Shown here: positions 9,315-16,649 of the stretch, in pieces | Layout: the number at the start of each line of letters is the position of its first letter | How positions within the stretch are numbered: the first letter of the stretch is position 1 | Assembly: GCA_029864565.1 (NCBI GenBank) | Contig: JAOTTD010000007.1 | Coordinates: 1 to 64,000 of the forward strand | Origin: Thermoplasmata archaeon | Lineage (GTDB): Archaea > Thermoplasmatota > Thermoplasmata > UBA10834 | DNA: 64,000 bases | Reading direction: 5' to 3' | The notes under the pieces: model-generated | What the model was told of the DNA's origin: nothing | The model's database searches: none | What the model saw: only the letters and a program-made list of their open reading frames with translations | Made by a program: the position numbers and the translations under genes

Positions 9315-10766
9315 GTGAAAGGGATTACCTGCAGGCAAATGGTCAAGGTTCTAACCGACGAACAGGTAGAGATGATCCATGAGGCATCGCTCACGGTGCT
9401 TGAGAGGACGGGCATAAGGTTCGACAGCACGGATGCGAGGCAGCGTCTGGTAAGGGCAGGCGCTATAAGCCACCCCGTCAAGAAGGACGTAGTCACCTTC
9501 CCACGGAGTGTGGTAGAAGCGACCATCAAGGGGATTCCGCGAGAGGTGACCTACTTCGCCAGAGACTCCGACTGGGACGTCAAGTACGACGGTGAACACG
9601 CATTTCCATATTCTGGTGGTGGGGACCCGAAAATGATGGATATCAATACTGGAACCGTGAGGCCTTCGACATACGCTGATGTCGAGGACGCGGCGAGGCT
9701 CGGGGATGCCCTTGAGAACAACCACATTGCATCTCACTTGGTCATTGCGAACGATGTCCCTCCAGAGATGATCGAGCTAAGGACCATGGAAGCGGCGATG
9801 AAGAACTCGGCGAAGGTCATGTCTCATCATGCGACCAGCGCCGAGACCGTCGAGAATATGGTGAAGATGTGGTCGTGCGTGGCTGGTGGAGAGGAGGAGT
9901 TCAGGAAGAGGCCCCTATTCAGTCTCGCGAGCTCCCCCAGCAGTCCCTTGACCTACACGAATCATGTATCCGAGGTCCTGATCAGGAGCGCTGAGCTCGG
10001 AGTTCCATTCTCGGTCATTCCGTGCCCCATCTCAGGCGGGACCGGCCCAGTTACGCTCGGAGGGTCCTTGGCGCTCCAGAACGCTGAGGCCTTGGCTGGT
10101 TTGGTGCTGATTCAGACCGTGGCCCCTTCGCTTCCGAGCGTATACTGCGGAAGGGTCTGCTTCATGGACCCGAGGACCGGCAGGGATTTGTGGGGGGTGC
10201 CTGAGGAGGGGCTGGTGTCAGCAGCCATTGTCCAGCTCGCCAAGAGGTACAATATGATCGCCGACACCTGCGGTATGTCCTCAGACATAACGAGATGGGA
10301 CCTTCAGATAGGATTCGAGCGTATGATGACCGCTCTTGTGCCTATGATGGCGGGAGCCGAGAGCATATCTGGCATCGGGGGCGGATGGGAGGGAGCTTCC
10401 AGCCTTGAGATGATGGTCATAGACAACGAGGTCTATGATGACATCGCCAGAATCATGAAAGGCATCACGATTGACGACGACAGATTGGGATTGGATCTTA
10501 TCGATGAGGTGGGGCACATGGGCAACTTCCTTGCACAGCACCACACAATTGACCACCTGCGGAAGGGCGAACTCAGGCTCTCCCAGCTCTGGGACAAGCG
10601 ACCTTCTGGGATGGCTTCGAGAGAAGGGTTCAAGCCGCTGGTGGAGGCTGCAAGAGATAGGGTGAAGAAGATACTCAGTGAGCACTCGCCAATGCCTCTG
10701 GACAAGGATGTCGAGAAGGACATCGGGCGAATCTTGAAAGAGGCTCAGAAAGCCCTCGTTAGATAG
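9315..10766 (+). CDS. MttB-family (non-pyrrolysine) methyltransferase, divergent paralog 3
   Basis: This is a member of the same methyltransferase superfamily, but far more divergent than the other two. It keeps the barrel landmarks VLTDEQVEMIHEASL, YCGRVCFMDPRTG and SSLEMMVIDNEVYDDIARI, and has no internal UAG. The longest open frame begins at 9231, but its first residues (MRRRHSSCAGWDK) look non-coding. The GTG at 9315 has a strong AGGAGGGG site six bases upstream and is preferred. An ATG at 9339 is the alternative. A CTTATAG box near 9190 could be its promoter. The substrate may differ from that of paralogs 1 and 2. No corrinoid protein gene follows; the next genes are unrelated. Confidence 0.83.
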   Translation: MKGITCRQMVKVLTDEQVEMIHEASLTVLERTGIRFDSTDARQRLVRAGAISHPVKKDVVTFPRSVVEATIKGIPREVTYFARDSDWDVKYDGEHAFPYSGGGDPKMMDINTGTVRPSTYADVEDAARLGDALENNHIASHLVIANDVPPEMIELRTMEAAMKNSAKVMSHHATSAETVENMVKMWSCVAGGEEEFRKRPLFSLASSPSSPLTYTNHVSEVLIRSAELGVPFSVIPCPISGGTGPVTLGGSLALQNAEALAGLVLIQTVAPSLPSVYCGRVCFMDPRTGRDLWGVPEEGLVSAAIVQLAKRYNMIADTCGMSSDITRWDLQIGFERMMTALVPMMAGAESISGIGGGWEGASSLEMMVIDNEVYDDIARIMKGITIDDDRLGLDLIDEVGHMGNFLAQHHTIDHLRKGELRLSQLWDKRPSGMASREGFKPLVEAARDRVKKILSEHSPMPLDKDVEKDIGRILKEAQKALVR

Positions 10767-10772
10767 CCCGTG

Positions 10773-10916
10773 TCAGAAGGCGTAGTTGTTCGTCAACTCA
10801 TTGAATCTATCAAGCGCGGCGGCTAGTCGATGCTCGGGATGTGCAGCTAGCCTCGTCGCAATCGACAGCCCTGCTGCTCCAACTTTTTCCAGCTCGAGTG
10901 CTATCGTTCGAATCAC
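10773..10916 (-). CDS. Small ORF, 47 residues, unknown function
   Basis: A short frame too small for the ORF track reads V/M-IRTIALELEKVGAAGLSI and onward to FNELTNNYAF. An AAGGAG ribosome site sits four bases before the GTG start. The product is predicted to be mostly helical, with alternating Leu/Ala and charged residues and no cysteines or membrane segment. It is convergent with mttB paralog 3, its stop lying only 6 bp past that gene's stop. No family is recognised. It could be the end of a decayed gene; the good ribosome site and sensible composition are the only support. Confidence 0.35.
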   Translation of the reverse strand: MIRTIALELEKVGAAGLSIATRLAAHPEHRLAAALDRFNELTNNYAF

Positions 10917-11024
10917 CCGCTCCTTGAATCTTCAAGCATTCTCCCTCTTGTCTGTCTGAGGTAAGTGTGCTCGAAAAATTCCTAAGGTAGGGGAGCATAC
11001 GGTCCGTCGGAGTGGAAGGTCACC

Positions 11025-12167
11025 GTGACAGGGCCGAGTTCACCAGAGTGCGAATCACCTGGACGACAGAAGCTCTCATTACTAGACGAGTTCCTAACCT
11101 TGTGGATATTCCTAGCGATGGGGCTGGGCGTAGGCCTCGGCTATGCGTTTCCGGAGATCGCTGAATCCCTCGACTCGGTGAAGATTTTCGACGTGTCGCT
11201 TCCCATTGCGGTCGGACTTCTTGTGATGATGTATCCCCCTTTAGCCAAGGTCCGCTACGATGAGCTCGGCAAGCTCCGGGGGGCGAAGAAGATGCTGAGC
11301 ACTTCATTAGTCCTCAATTGGGCGATAGGCCCAGTGGTCATGTTCTCCGTGGCATGGCTCTTCTTTCCGAACCCGGAAGACTCGGCGTTCAGGAACGGAC
11401 TCATACTCGTCGGCCTCGCGAGATGCATCGCAATGGTCCTCGTATGGAACATGCTCGCGAAGGGCGACTGTGAGTATTGCGCTGTATTGGTGGCTCTGAA
11501 CTCTGTGTTTCAGATTGTGATGTATTCAATCCTCGCGTACGTGTTCATAACCGTTATGACCCCAGTTGTTTCTCCGTCGTCTCAGGCGATAGTCGTAGAT
11601 ATAACCATGGCCGAGATAGCGAGGAACGTGTTGATCTTCTTGGGCATACCGTTCGCTGCAGGCGTTGCGACTTGGTTCTTCCTCGCACGCAGGAAAGGCA
11701 GGGTGTGGTTTGACGCAGTCTTCGCTCCGAAGATCAGCCCTTTGGCCCTAATAGGACTGTTGTTCACGATTGTCGTGATGTTCTCGCTGCAGGGGGAGAA
11801 GATTGTAGACCAACCCTTCGACGTGCTTAGGGTGGCACTTCCCTTGCTCGTGTACTTCCTCCTGATGTTCTTCCTTAGCTTCGGCCTGTCCTTCAAGCTT
11901 GGGTTCAACTATGGCCAAGCAGCAACACAGTCTTTCACAGCGGCGAGTAACAACTTCGAACTCGCGATCGCCGTGGCCGTCGCGACCTTCGGGATAGCCT
12001 CGACTGAGGCGTTCACAGCAGTTATAGGGCCGCTGATGGAGGTTCCAGTTCTGATTAGCCTTGTGAGCGTATCCCTGTGGATTAAGCGGAGATACTACGG
12101 ACCGGACGGTTTGCCAGGGAAGCATCGAGGCTGCCAACAAGACGAGCGGCCTGACATGCGAACATAG
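11025..12167 (+). CDS. acr3: Arsenite efflux permease, ACR3 family
   Basis: The 380-residue protein has about ten predicted membrane helices and the ACR3 signature GLARCIAMVLVWNMLAKGD. The cysteine of ARCIAMV is the residue known to be essential for As(III) transport in this family. ACR3 pumps export arsenite driven by the proton motive force, which gives arsenic resistance. The GTG start is preceded by GGAAGGT. Up to 30 residues before the first helix (MTGPSSPECESPG...) are polar, consistent with a cytosolic tail. No ArsR regulator, arsenate reductase or ArsM methyltransferase gene lies next to it, so the exporter acts here as a single-gene determinant. The family call is secure. Confidence 0.93.
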   Translation: MTGPSSPECESPGRQKLSLLDEFLTLWIFLAMGLGVGLGYAFPEIAESLDSVKIFDVSLPIAVGLLVMMYPPLAKVRYDELGKLRGAKKMLSTSLVLNWAIGPVVMFSVAWLFFPNPEDSAFRNGLILVGLARCIAMVLVWNMLAKGDCEYCAVLVALNSVFQIVMYSILAYVFITVMTPVVSPSSQAIVVDITMAEIARNVLIFLGIPFAAGVATWFFLARRKGRVWFDAVFAPKISPLALIGLLFTIVVMFSLQGEKIVDQPFDVLRVALPLLVYFLLMFFLSFGLSFKLGFNYGQAATQSFTAASNNFELAIAVAVATFGIASTEAFTAVIGPLMEVPVLISLVSVSLWIKRRYYGPDGLPGKHRGCQQDERPDMRT

Positions 12168-12370
12168 CTAGAGTTATCCGTCAGCATGTAATTCATTCAC
12201 AAGGCCTTGTTTCCGGCTTAGAAAGTCATAGCTCGGAATTGAAAATATGGACAGACTCCGAGTCAATATCCGGGCCCTTGCTATTTTAATTCTAACAACG
12301 CCATTTATATCGTGCCGCAGCTCGAACCAACATCGCGCCTCTATCATTCGATGTCCTTCCTATTGCGCTG

Positions 12371-12469
12371 ATGCCATGCATAGACTGCACAAATGCCGGA
12401 GGATGCCGTTCCTTCTACGGCCATAGAAGGGGGCGATGCACGGAGTGCCAGCTATGGTCATTAGGCTAG
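12371..12469 (+). CDS. Possible zinc-binding microprotein, 32 residues
   Basis: A tiny frame, MPCIDCTNAGGCRSFYGHRR and onward to CTECQLWSLG, has five cysteines and one histidine arranged as CxxC, C, H, CxxC. This spacing resembles the small one-domain zinc-finger proteins known from archaea. A TATA-like TTTATAT at about 12302 would place transcription start near 12330, some 40 bases before the ATG. The frame overlaps the end of the convergent PLP-enzyme gene by 9 bp. No clear ribosome site is seen. It is a candidate only; the cysteine pattern is the main evidence. Confidence 0.38.
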   Translation: MPCIDCTNAGGCRSFYGHRRGRCTECQLWSLG

Positions 12470-13483
12470 GTCGGCCATCAAGTGAGTGTGTGCTCTGCCT
12501 GTGAGGACTGCGACAAAGATGTGGTCTCTGGACTCGAGTCGGCTTATAGCCGCGACGGCCCCCGCCGAGGCAGGGAGCACGTTTAGACCTTCCTCATCTG
12601 ACAACAGCTTGGAGGCCTTGATGAGTTCTTGGTCGTCTATCTCGAAGGCGGTACCGTTCGATTCGAGAACCGCATCCATGCCATCTCTCGCATCCAGCAG
12701 GAAGTTTCCTGACAATGGTTCGTTTATCTCAGTGATAGAAAGATTCGGCACTGCGATTGGATCCCTGGATTTGCTGACCAGGCCTCTTACGGCGGAATTG
12801 TTATTTGAATAAGCCAGCATGCGGGGCTTCATGCTCAACGCGCGAAAGCCCTGCCATATACCTGCGAGTGCGGTCCCGTTGCCGAACGGGACAGATACCC
12901 AGTCAGGCTGTCTGTCCAGGTCCTGCCCTGTTTCTCTGGCTATGAGTGAGTATGAATAGAACGAGAGATCCTTGTTCGTGCCTCCTGGGTTAGCATCGTA
13001 CCACGAATTCGCGCAAATGTCCTTCACGCAGGCCTTAAGAGCTGCTTCGTAGTCACCCTCTGCAATAACGATGTTCCCGCCCATGTTCCTGATGTCTTCA
13101 TTTCTCATTGCAGCGAACTCTGACGGAATGTAGATCTGGCAATTCATGTCGAGTTTTGCGCAGACGTACGCGAGAGCCGCTCCGTAGTTGCCGCATGTAA
13201 CAGCTGCTAGGGTGTCCTTGCCCTTCATCCTCGCGTCCAGAGCCAGGAGGAGCGCCATTCTGTCCTTGTGGGTGCCTGAAGGGTTCTCTCCCTCTAACTT
13301 GAGATGGAGCCGTCTTATGCCGAGATGATTCTCCAGCTTCCGCGCTCTCTTCAGAGGTGTATGCCCCACCCCAAACTCCTTCATCTCACCTTCGAATTCA
13401 CGCACGAGTTCCAACGACATCAATTCGCGTTCCCTCTGCAAGGATGGCATATGCGGGCGGATAACTCCTCCGCGCCTGTCCAC
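12461..13483 (-). CDS. Threonine synthase-like PLP-dependent enzyme (tryptophan synthase beta superfamily)
   Basis: The roughly 340-residue fold-type II PLP enzyme carries the Schiff-base lysine in ENPSGTHKDRMA and the phosphate-binding loop FGNGTALAG. CGNYGAALA matches the asparagine loop that contacts the PLP ring. Threonine synthase converts O-phosphohomoserine to threonine and is the nearest match. Cysteate synthase, a ThrC paralog of some archaea, is a realistic alternative. The zinc-ribbon N-terminus found on many archaeal threonine synthases is absent. Start is uncertain: GTG at 13483 or ATG at 13450 (MPSLQRERELM). The gene stands alone with no homoserine-pathway neighbours, so the pathway cannot be inferred from context. 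Confidence 0.75.
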   Translation of the reverse strand: MDRRGGVIRPHMPSLQRERELMSLELVREFEGEMKEFGVGHTPLKRARKLENHLGIRRLHLKLEGENPSGTHKDRMALLLALDARMKGKDTLAAVTCGNYGAALAYVCAKLDMNCQIYIPSEFAAMRNEDIRNMGGNIVIAEGDYEAALKACVKDICANSWYDANPGGTNKDLSFYSYSLIARETGQDLDRQPDWVSVPFGNGTALAGIWQGFRALSMKPRMLAYSNNNSAVRGLVSKSRDPIAVPNLSITEINEPLSGNFLLDARDGMDAVLESNGTAFEIDDQELIKASKLLSDEEGLNVLPASAGAVAAISRLESRDHIFVAVLTGRAHTHLMADLA

Positions 13484-14022
13484 AGAACCACTTATCAGGC
13501 AATAGATTTTGTTGAGCCACTCAGTCAGAGCTCAGGAAGGTCATTCTACAAAGACCTCCAGAAGCTGGCACCTGCATCTGGTCCGATGTATACTCTAACC
13601 GTTGCTACCCCGATACCTGATGAGCCAATATGGAGACATCTAACAGACAATGCACTCGAGGAGTCGAGCGCAATCGTCGTTGGCCAAACTGACATGAAGT
13701 ATGGTCAAGACCGGATTGCCAGGATTGCATTGTGGAGAAGGATAAGCTGAAGGGATTTAGCCCCAGTCAAATCCCTTCTTGATTGAAATCAGAAGAGGGG
13801 AGCCTGGCTCAACTTCAACCAGACGGCTATTGCACCGGGATATTGACTCTTTCATCCCCTTTCCTTGCGATGAGTGAGATTCAAAGGGGAAAGGTAGCAG
13901 TCCCGCTGCTAAGGCCCATCTTCAGTTGGAGGAGACAGAGCACTGAGCTTGAATCGAGGTGCTGGAGATGCCCGCGTTTTCATCGCGACGGTCTCCATTC
14001 TCTCCGTCTTCACCGGAGCATC
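13484..14022. other. Intergenic stretch with possible gene remnant and hairpin
   Basis: This 539-bp gap holds no convincing gene. A plus-strand frame ending at 13750 (MYTLTVATPIPDEPIWRHL onward, 54 residues from an internal ATG) has protein-like composition but no ribosome site or recognised family. Directly after its stop is a perfect 9-bp inverted repeat (AAGGGATTT / AAATCCCTT). The rest, towards the clostripain gene, shows nothing I can support. Confidence 0.3.
13750..13777 (+). terminator. Perfect inverted repeat, possible terminator hairpin
   Basis: AAGGGATTT and AAATCCCTT form a 9-bp stem around a 10-base loop (AGCCCCAGTC), followed by CTTCTTGATT. It sits immediately after the stop of the open frame ending at 13750. 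The AAGGGATTT...GCC arm also resembles the tRNA T-arm-like part of the repeats at 18.2 and 18.7 kb, so it may belong to that family instead. Confidence 0.35.
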
Positions 14023-15258
14023 TCAGATTAGGGTTACTCCCCAGTACGCTTCCAGGAACTGCAGCCAGCCGTTGTCCGGGAAATCGAAGGTCTTGTAGTT
14101 CTCGAACATGCCAGCGCTGGCTATCGTGAGGAAGCTGGCTGACTGGGGGAAGAGTATACCCAATCCCCTGTAGTCGAAGTTCGCACTGTTCTTGGTGCCT
14201 CCCATTTCAGGTACGGTCTTATTGTAGGCGGTCAGGAAATCGAGCGCCTCCAGCTTCACATCCGAATCGGAAGGGGCCTTGTTGGCAATCGTCTGCACGA
14301 ATGTGGGCAGGTCGATCCTGCCGGAGCTTTCGGAGCCCCAGGGCAGAATCGCGCTCGCCCTTGCTGATTTCACTATGCTCCTGTACGACTTGAGGTCGTC
14401 CTTGAGCGCTTCCAGGAGGGCACCGAATTCGAATGATAGCGCCTCGACTTCGCGGAGGTCGATCACTGACTGCGTCGTGAGAATCTCCACCTGGTACGGC
14501 GTCTGCATGAAAAGCTCCTCGAACTCTCGGACGCAGACGAGCGATAGGTCCAGAGGGGACATATCTGGGTCTTTCATCAGCTCATCAAGGATGTGGTCGT
14601 ACGGGAATCCTCTGTAGCCTATGTAGCTCTCGCTCGCAACGAGGTATTGGGTGTCGGGGAGGTTCTTGGCGTATTCGTAAGCCACTTCTATCTGGCCTAT
14701 CGAACATTCGTCCATCGCAAGCACATCGACAGGGTGGTCCTCCAAAACTCCTATCAGCTCTTGATGGGTAAGCCAATCGCTGGGGCCTCCTCCATCGGGC
14801 AATGTGTTGTCATCCACTCCAACGCCCGCGGTTGGACCGCCGTGATCCCAGAAGAATATGAGCGTGTGGTCCGCAGAATAATTCTCCTCCGCGTAGGCCA
14901 CAAATTCCCTGAACACATCGGGGTCACCAGTGTTGACCTCCGTGCCGTTGAGATCGTATGGCAGGTCAATCATCTTGCCTGGTTCCATCTTGTATAGATA
15001 GGCCTTCTCATCGAGCTTGTCCATGAATACAAGAACATTCACCTTGTCGCTGTTGGCGCTGGGACCCCAGGCCATGAGCTCGTCGAGATCCGTCTGCGTC
15101 AGGTCGTTGAGGTTATTGTCCGCCTGCAGATAGACAAGGATGTTCCAATAATAGTCATTTTCCTGGTCGTTCTCGGCAAGGGTCGCATGTCCGACGGCTG
15201 AGAATGCGAACACCAATGTGAGAATTGCGCACATCGATTTCTTAGTCCTTTGAATCAA
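14023..15258 (-). CDS. Secreted clostripain-family (C11) cysteine peptidase
   Basis: The 411-residue protein begins with a signal peptide (about residues 8-28, SMCAILTLVFAFSAVGHATLA) and then a C11 caspase-like fold. The first strand motif ILVYLQADNNLN is typical. The catalytic histidine lies in FFWDHGG and the catalytic cysteine in AMDECSIGQIEVAYE. C11 peptidases cleave after basic residues and are usually exported. With two peptide-type importers in the same window, a role in extracellular protein breakdown is a reasonable inference. No C-terminal anchor is visible, so it is probably released or loosely bound. The gene is alone on its strand, with about 290 bp of non-coding sequence upstream. 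Confidence 0.88.
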   Translation of the reverse strand: MIQRTKKSMCAILTLVFAFSAVGHATLAENDQENDYYWNILVYLQADNNLNDLTQTDLDELMAWGPSANSDKVNVLVFMDKLDEKAYLYKMEPGKMIDLPYDLNGTEVNTGDPDVFREFVAYAEENYSADHTLIFFWDHGGPTAGVGVDDNTLPDGGGPSDWLTHQELIGVLEDHPVDVLAMDECSIGQIEVAYEYAKNLPDTQYLVASESYIGYRGFPYDHILDELMKDPDMSPLDLSLVCVREFEELFMQTPYQVEILTTQSVIDLREVEALSFEFGALLEALKDDLKSYRSIVKSARASAILPWGSESSGRIDLPTFVQTIANKAPSDSDVKLEALDFLTAYNKTVPEMGGTKNSANFDYRGLGILFPQSASFLTIASAGMFENYKTFDFPDNGWLQFLEAYWGVTLI

Positions 15259-15550
15259 TCTAGTCCCCCCATAGCGTAGGCTTCCTGGGGGAATGAAAGC
15301 TCTAGCTCTTAGAGTTTGCCCACATTGGCTGCCTGGTCAGGTACAATCTTCAATCAATTACATCATCCTGGCCGGCAAAGGTAATGTGGCTGATTTCCTC
15401 CGGACGACAGCAAACTGAGGTCGTGGCCCTATGTGGTCGTAATCGGGCTCATTCCTCACTGCCGACATCTCGGAGGGGCCGTGCCTCTATGCCCCTGAAC
15501 AGGCGCTCGACTCGACAACTCGCAGATTTCTTAATATATGTGTGGGGTGA

Positions 15551-16060
15551 ATGATATCGACAGATTGTGATCGTTTGACGGCAATCATACTCGGTGATGA
15601 GCTCGCCGGCTTCTTGCACAAGGCGTTGGAGATTGAAAGGGCCTTCGAGACAGTTGCTGAATGGGAAGGCTATGTCAGCGTGGAGAAGAAGGAGTTCAAA
15701 AATGTCTTGTTCCAGCTCGTTTCAGACTCGAACGGACACGGCAGGACCGTGGAATCGCTACTGAAGATGGTGCACACCGGCAACGATTACGGGGAGCTTC
15801 CCCTTCAGCCCAGGGTGTTCAATTTCGGAGGGAAGAACGAGTTGGAGGTAATGAGCGAGATATCCAGAATCGAGAACATCATGTTTGACCTGTATTCGAA
15901 CATCCGAGAGGCGCTTCAGGATTCTGACTTCCATAAGCTCCTCATTGACAAGGACAACGCTGCACCCTTCATGACAGCGCTTGACGGCCTGATCGACGAC
16001 GAGACTAGGCATTTGAGCCTCATCTCGAAATATGTCAGAAAACTGGATCGACTCCGCTGA
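15551..16060 (+). CDS. Ferritin-like (four-helix) protein, possible di-iron
   Basis: This 169-residue all-helical protein has carboxylate and histidine residues spaced like a ferritin or rubrerythrin fold: ALEIERAFE, SNGHGRTVE, EISRIEN and a closing DDETRHL. The E-x-x-R-H helix resembles the second metal-ligand helix of rubrerythrin-like proteins. I see no rubredoxin-type CxxC centre. Oxidative-stress or iron-related roles are plausible but unproven. A TATA box (CTTAATATAT) lies only about 12-20 bp before the ATG, so transcription may begin downstream of it. In that case an in-frame TTG at 15575, giving a leaderless message, would be the true start. Confidence 0.5.
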   Translation: MISTDCDRLTAIILGDELAGFLHKALEIERAFETVAEWEGYVSVEKKEFKNVLFQLVSDSNGHGRTVESLLKMVHTGNDYGELPLQPRVFNFGGKNELEVMSEISRIENIMFDLYSNIREALQDSDFHKLLIDKDNAAPFMTALDGLIDDETRHLSLISKYVRKLDRLR

Positions 16061-16410
16061 CTGCTCGAATCGACTGTTACAATTACTGGGGAGAGGCGAC
16101 AAGCTGAAAGATCAAAGAGGCGAAAGGTCGTCGAGGTTAGCTGAGGAAAGTGGTGAAGAAGGGGCTGGCTGAACGACAATCCGAACTCGCGTCCACTCAA
16201 GCGGAGATGTTACGGCCCTGACTGTCTGCCGAGAAAGTCGACCAAGATGCCCACGAAATGAGTATGGTCACAATCAATCCCGACTCGTGTTCAAATCGCG
16301 ACAAGAGGGGGCATCGAGAACACCCTCGCGGATATTCTGGCTCTCCAGGCGTAGGTTGCGGGTTGCGATTCTTACTCTCCGAACACCACTGTTAGCCGCT
16401 TAGTATTGAG

Positions 16411-16418
16411 TATATATA
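16411..16418 (+). promoter_or_regulatory. TATA box next to the (CG)n tract
   Basis: TATATATA is a near-ideal archaeal TATA element. Being symmetrical, it could drive either strand. On the plus strand initiation would fall near 16440, inside the (CG)n tract, with no recognised gene until 16650. Confidence 0.45.
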
Positions 16419-16420
16419 GT

Positions 16421-16448
16421 CACGCGCGCGCGTGCGCGCGCGCGCGCA
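16421..16448. repeat. 28-bp alternating purine-pyrimidine (CG)n tract, Z-DNA prone
   Basis: The sequence CACGCGCGCGCGTGCGCGCG continues as CG repeats to CA, with strict alternation over 28 bp. It is almost fully self-complementary. It begins three bases after the TATATATA element, so a transcript from that TATA box would start within or just after the tract. Confidence 0.9.
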
Positions 16449-16496
16449 GTCCGCTTTGAGTGTTTTGAGAATGCGCAAACCCCTTTCGTTATCCCG

Positions 16497-16520
16497 TCCT
16501 ATGGCCTTTTCTCTGGGCGG
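16497..16520 (+). repeat. Dispersed repeat, copy A (CYATGGCCTTTTCTCTGG core)
   Basis: CCTATGGCCTTTTCTCTGGG matches the cores at 18.22 kb and 18.66 kb. Copy A has the core only, without the downstream T-arm-like segment found in the other copies. Confidence 0.6.
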
Positions 16521-16649
16521 AAGTCCTGTCATCTTTCTGGCATAGTCGGATTGTTGGCGGCCTACTGCTCATGGACTCCCTCCGTAGGATTGTTATATTC
16601 TAACGGTAATATTCATCTGGGTCGGCAATGGTTCATGGGGGAGACGAGA

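Larger units (their letters stand above)
16061..16649. other. Intergenic stretch with TATA box, (CG)n tract and repeat copy A
   Basis: No gene is supported in this 589-bp gap. It contains a strong TATA sequence (TATATATA at 16411-16418), directly followed by a 28-bp alternating CG/CA tract. It also holds one copy of the GGCCTTTTCT repeat at about 16497-16515, and a second TATA-like GTTATATTC near 16588 that is well placed for the surface-protein gene starting at 16650. Confidence 0.5.

Noticed and set aside
112-10766. Pyrrolysine-dependent MttB
   Set aside because: None of the three genes has an in-frame internal TAG; all are full length without readthrough.
13304-13750. 148-residue plus-strand ORF opposite the PLP-enzyme gene
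   Set aside because: Its first third is antisense to a clear gene. Only the last roughly 54 codons fall in the gap, without a ribosome site. Mentioned in the gap entry instead.
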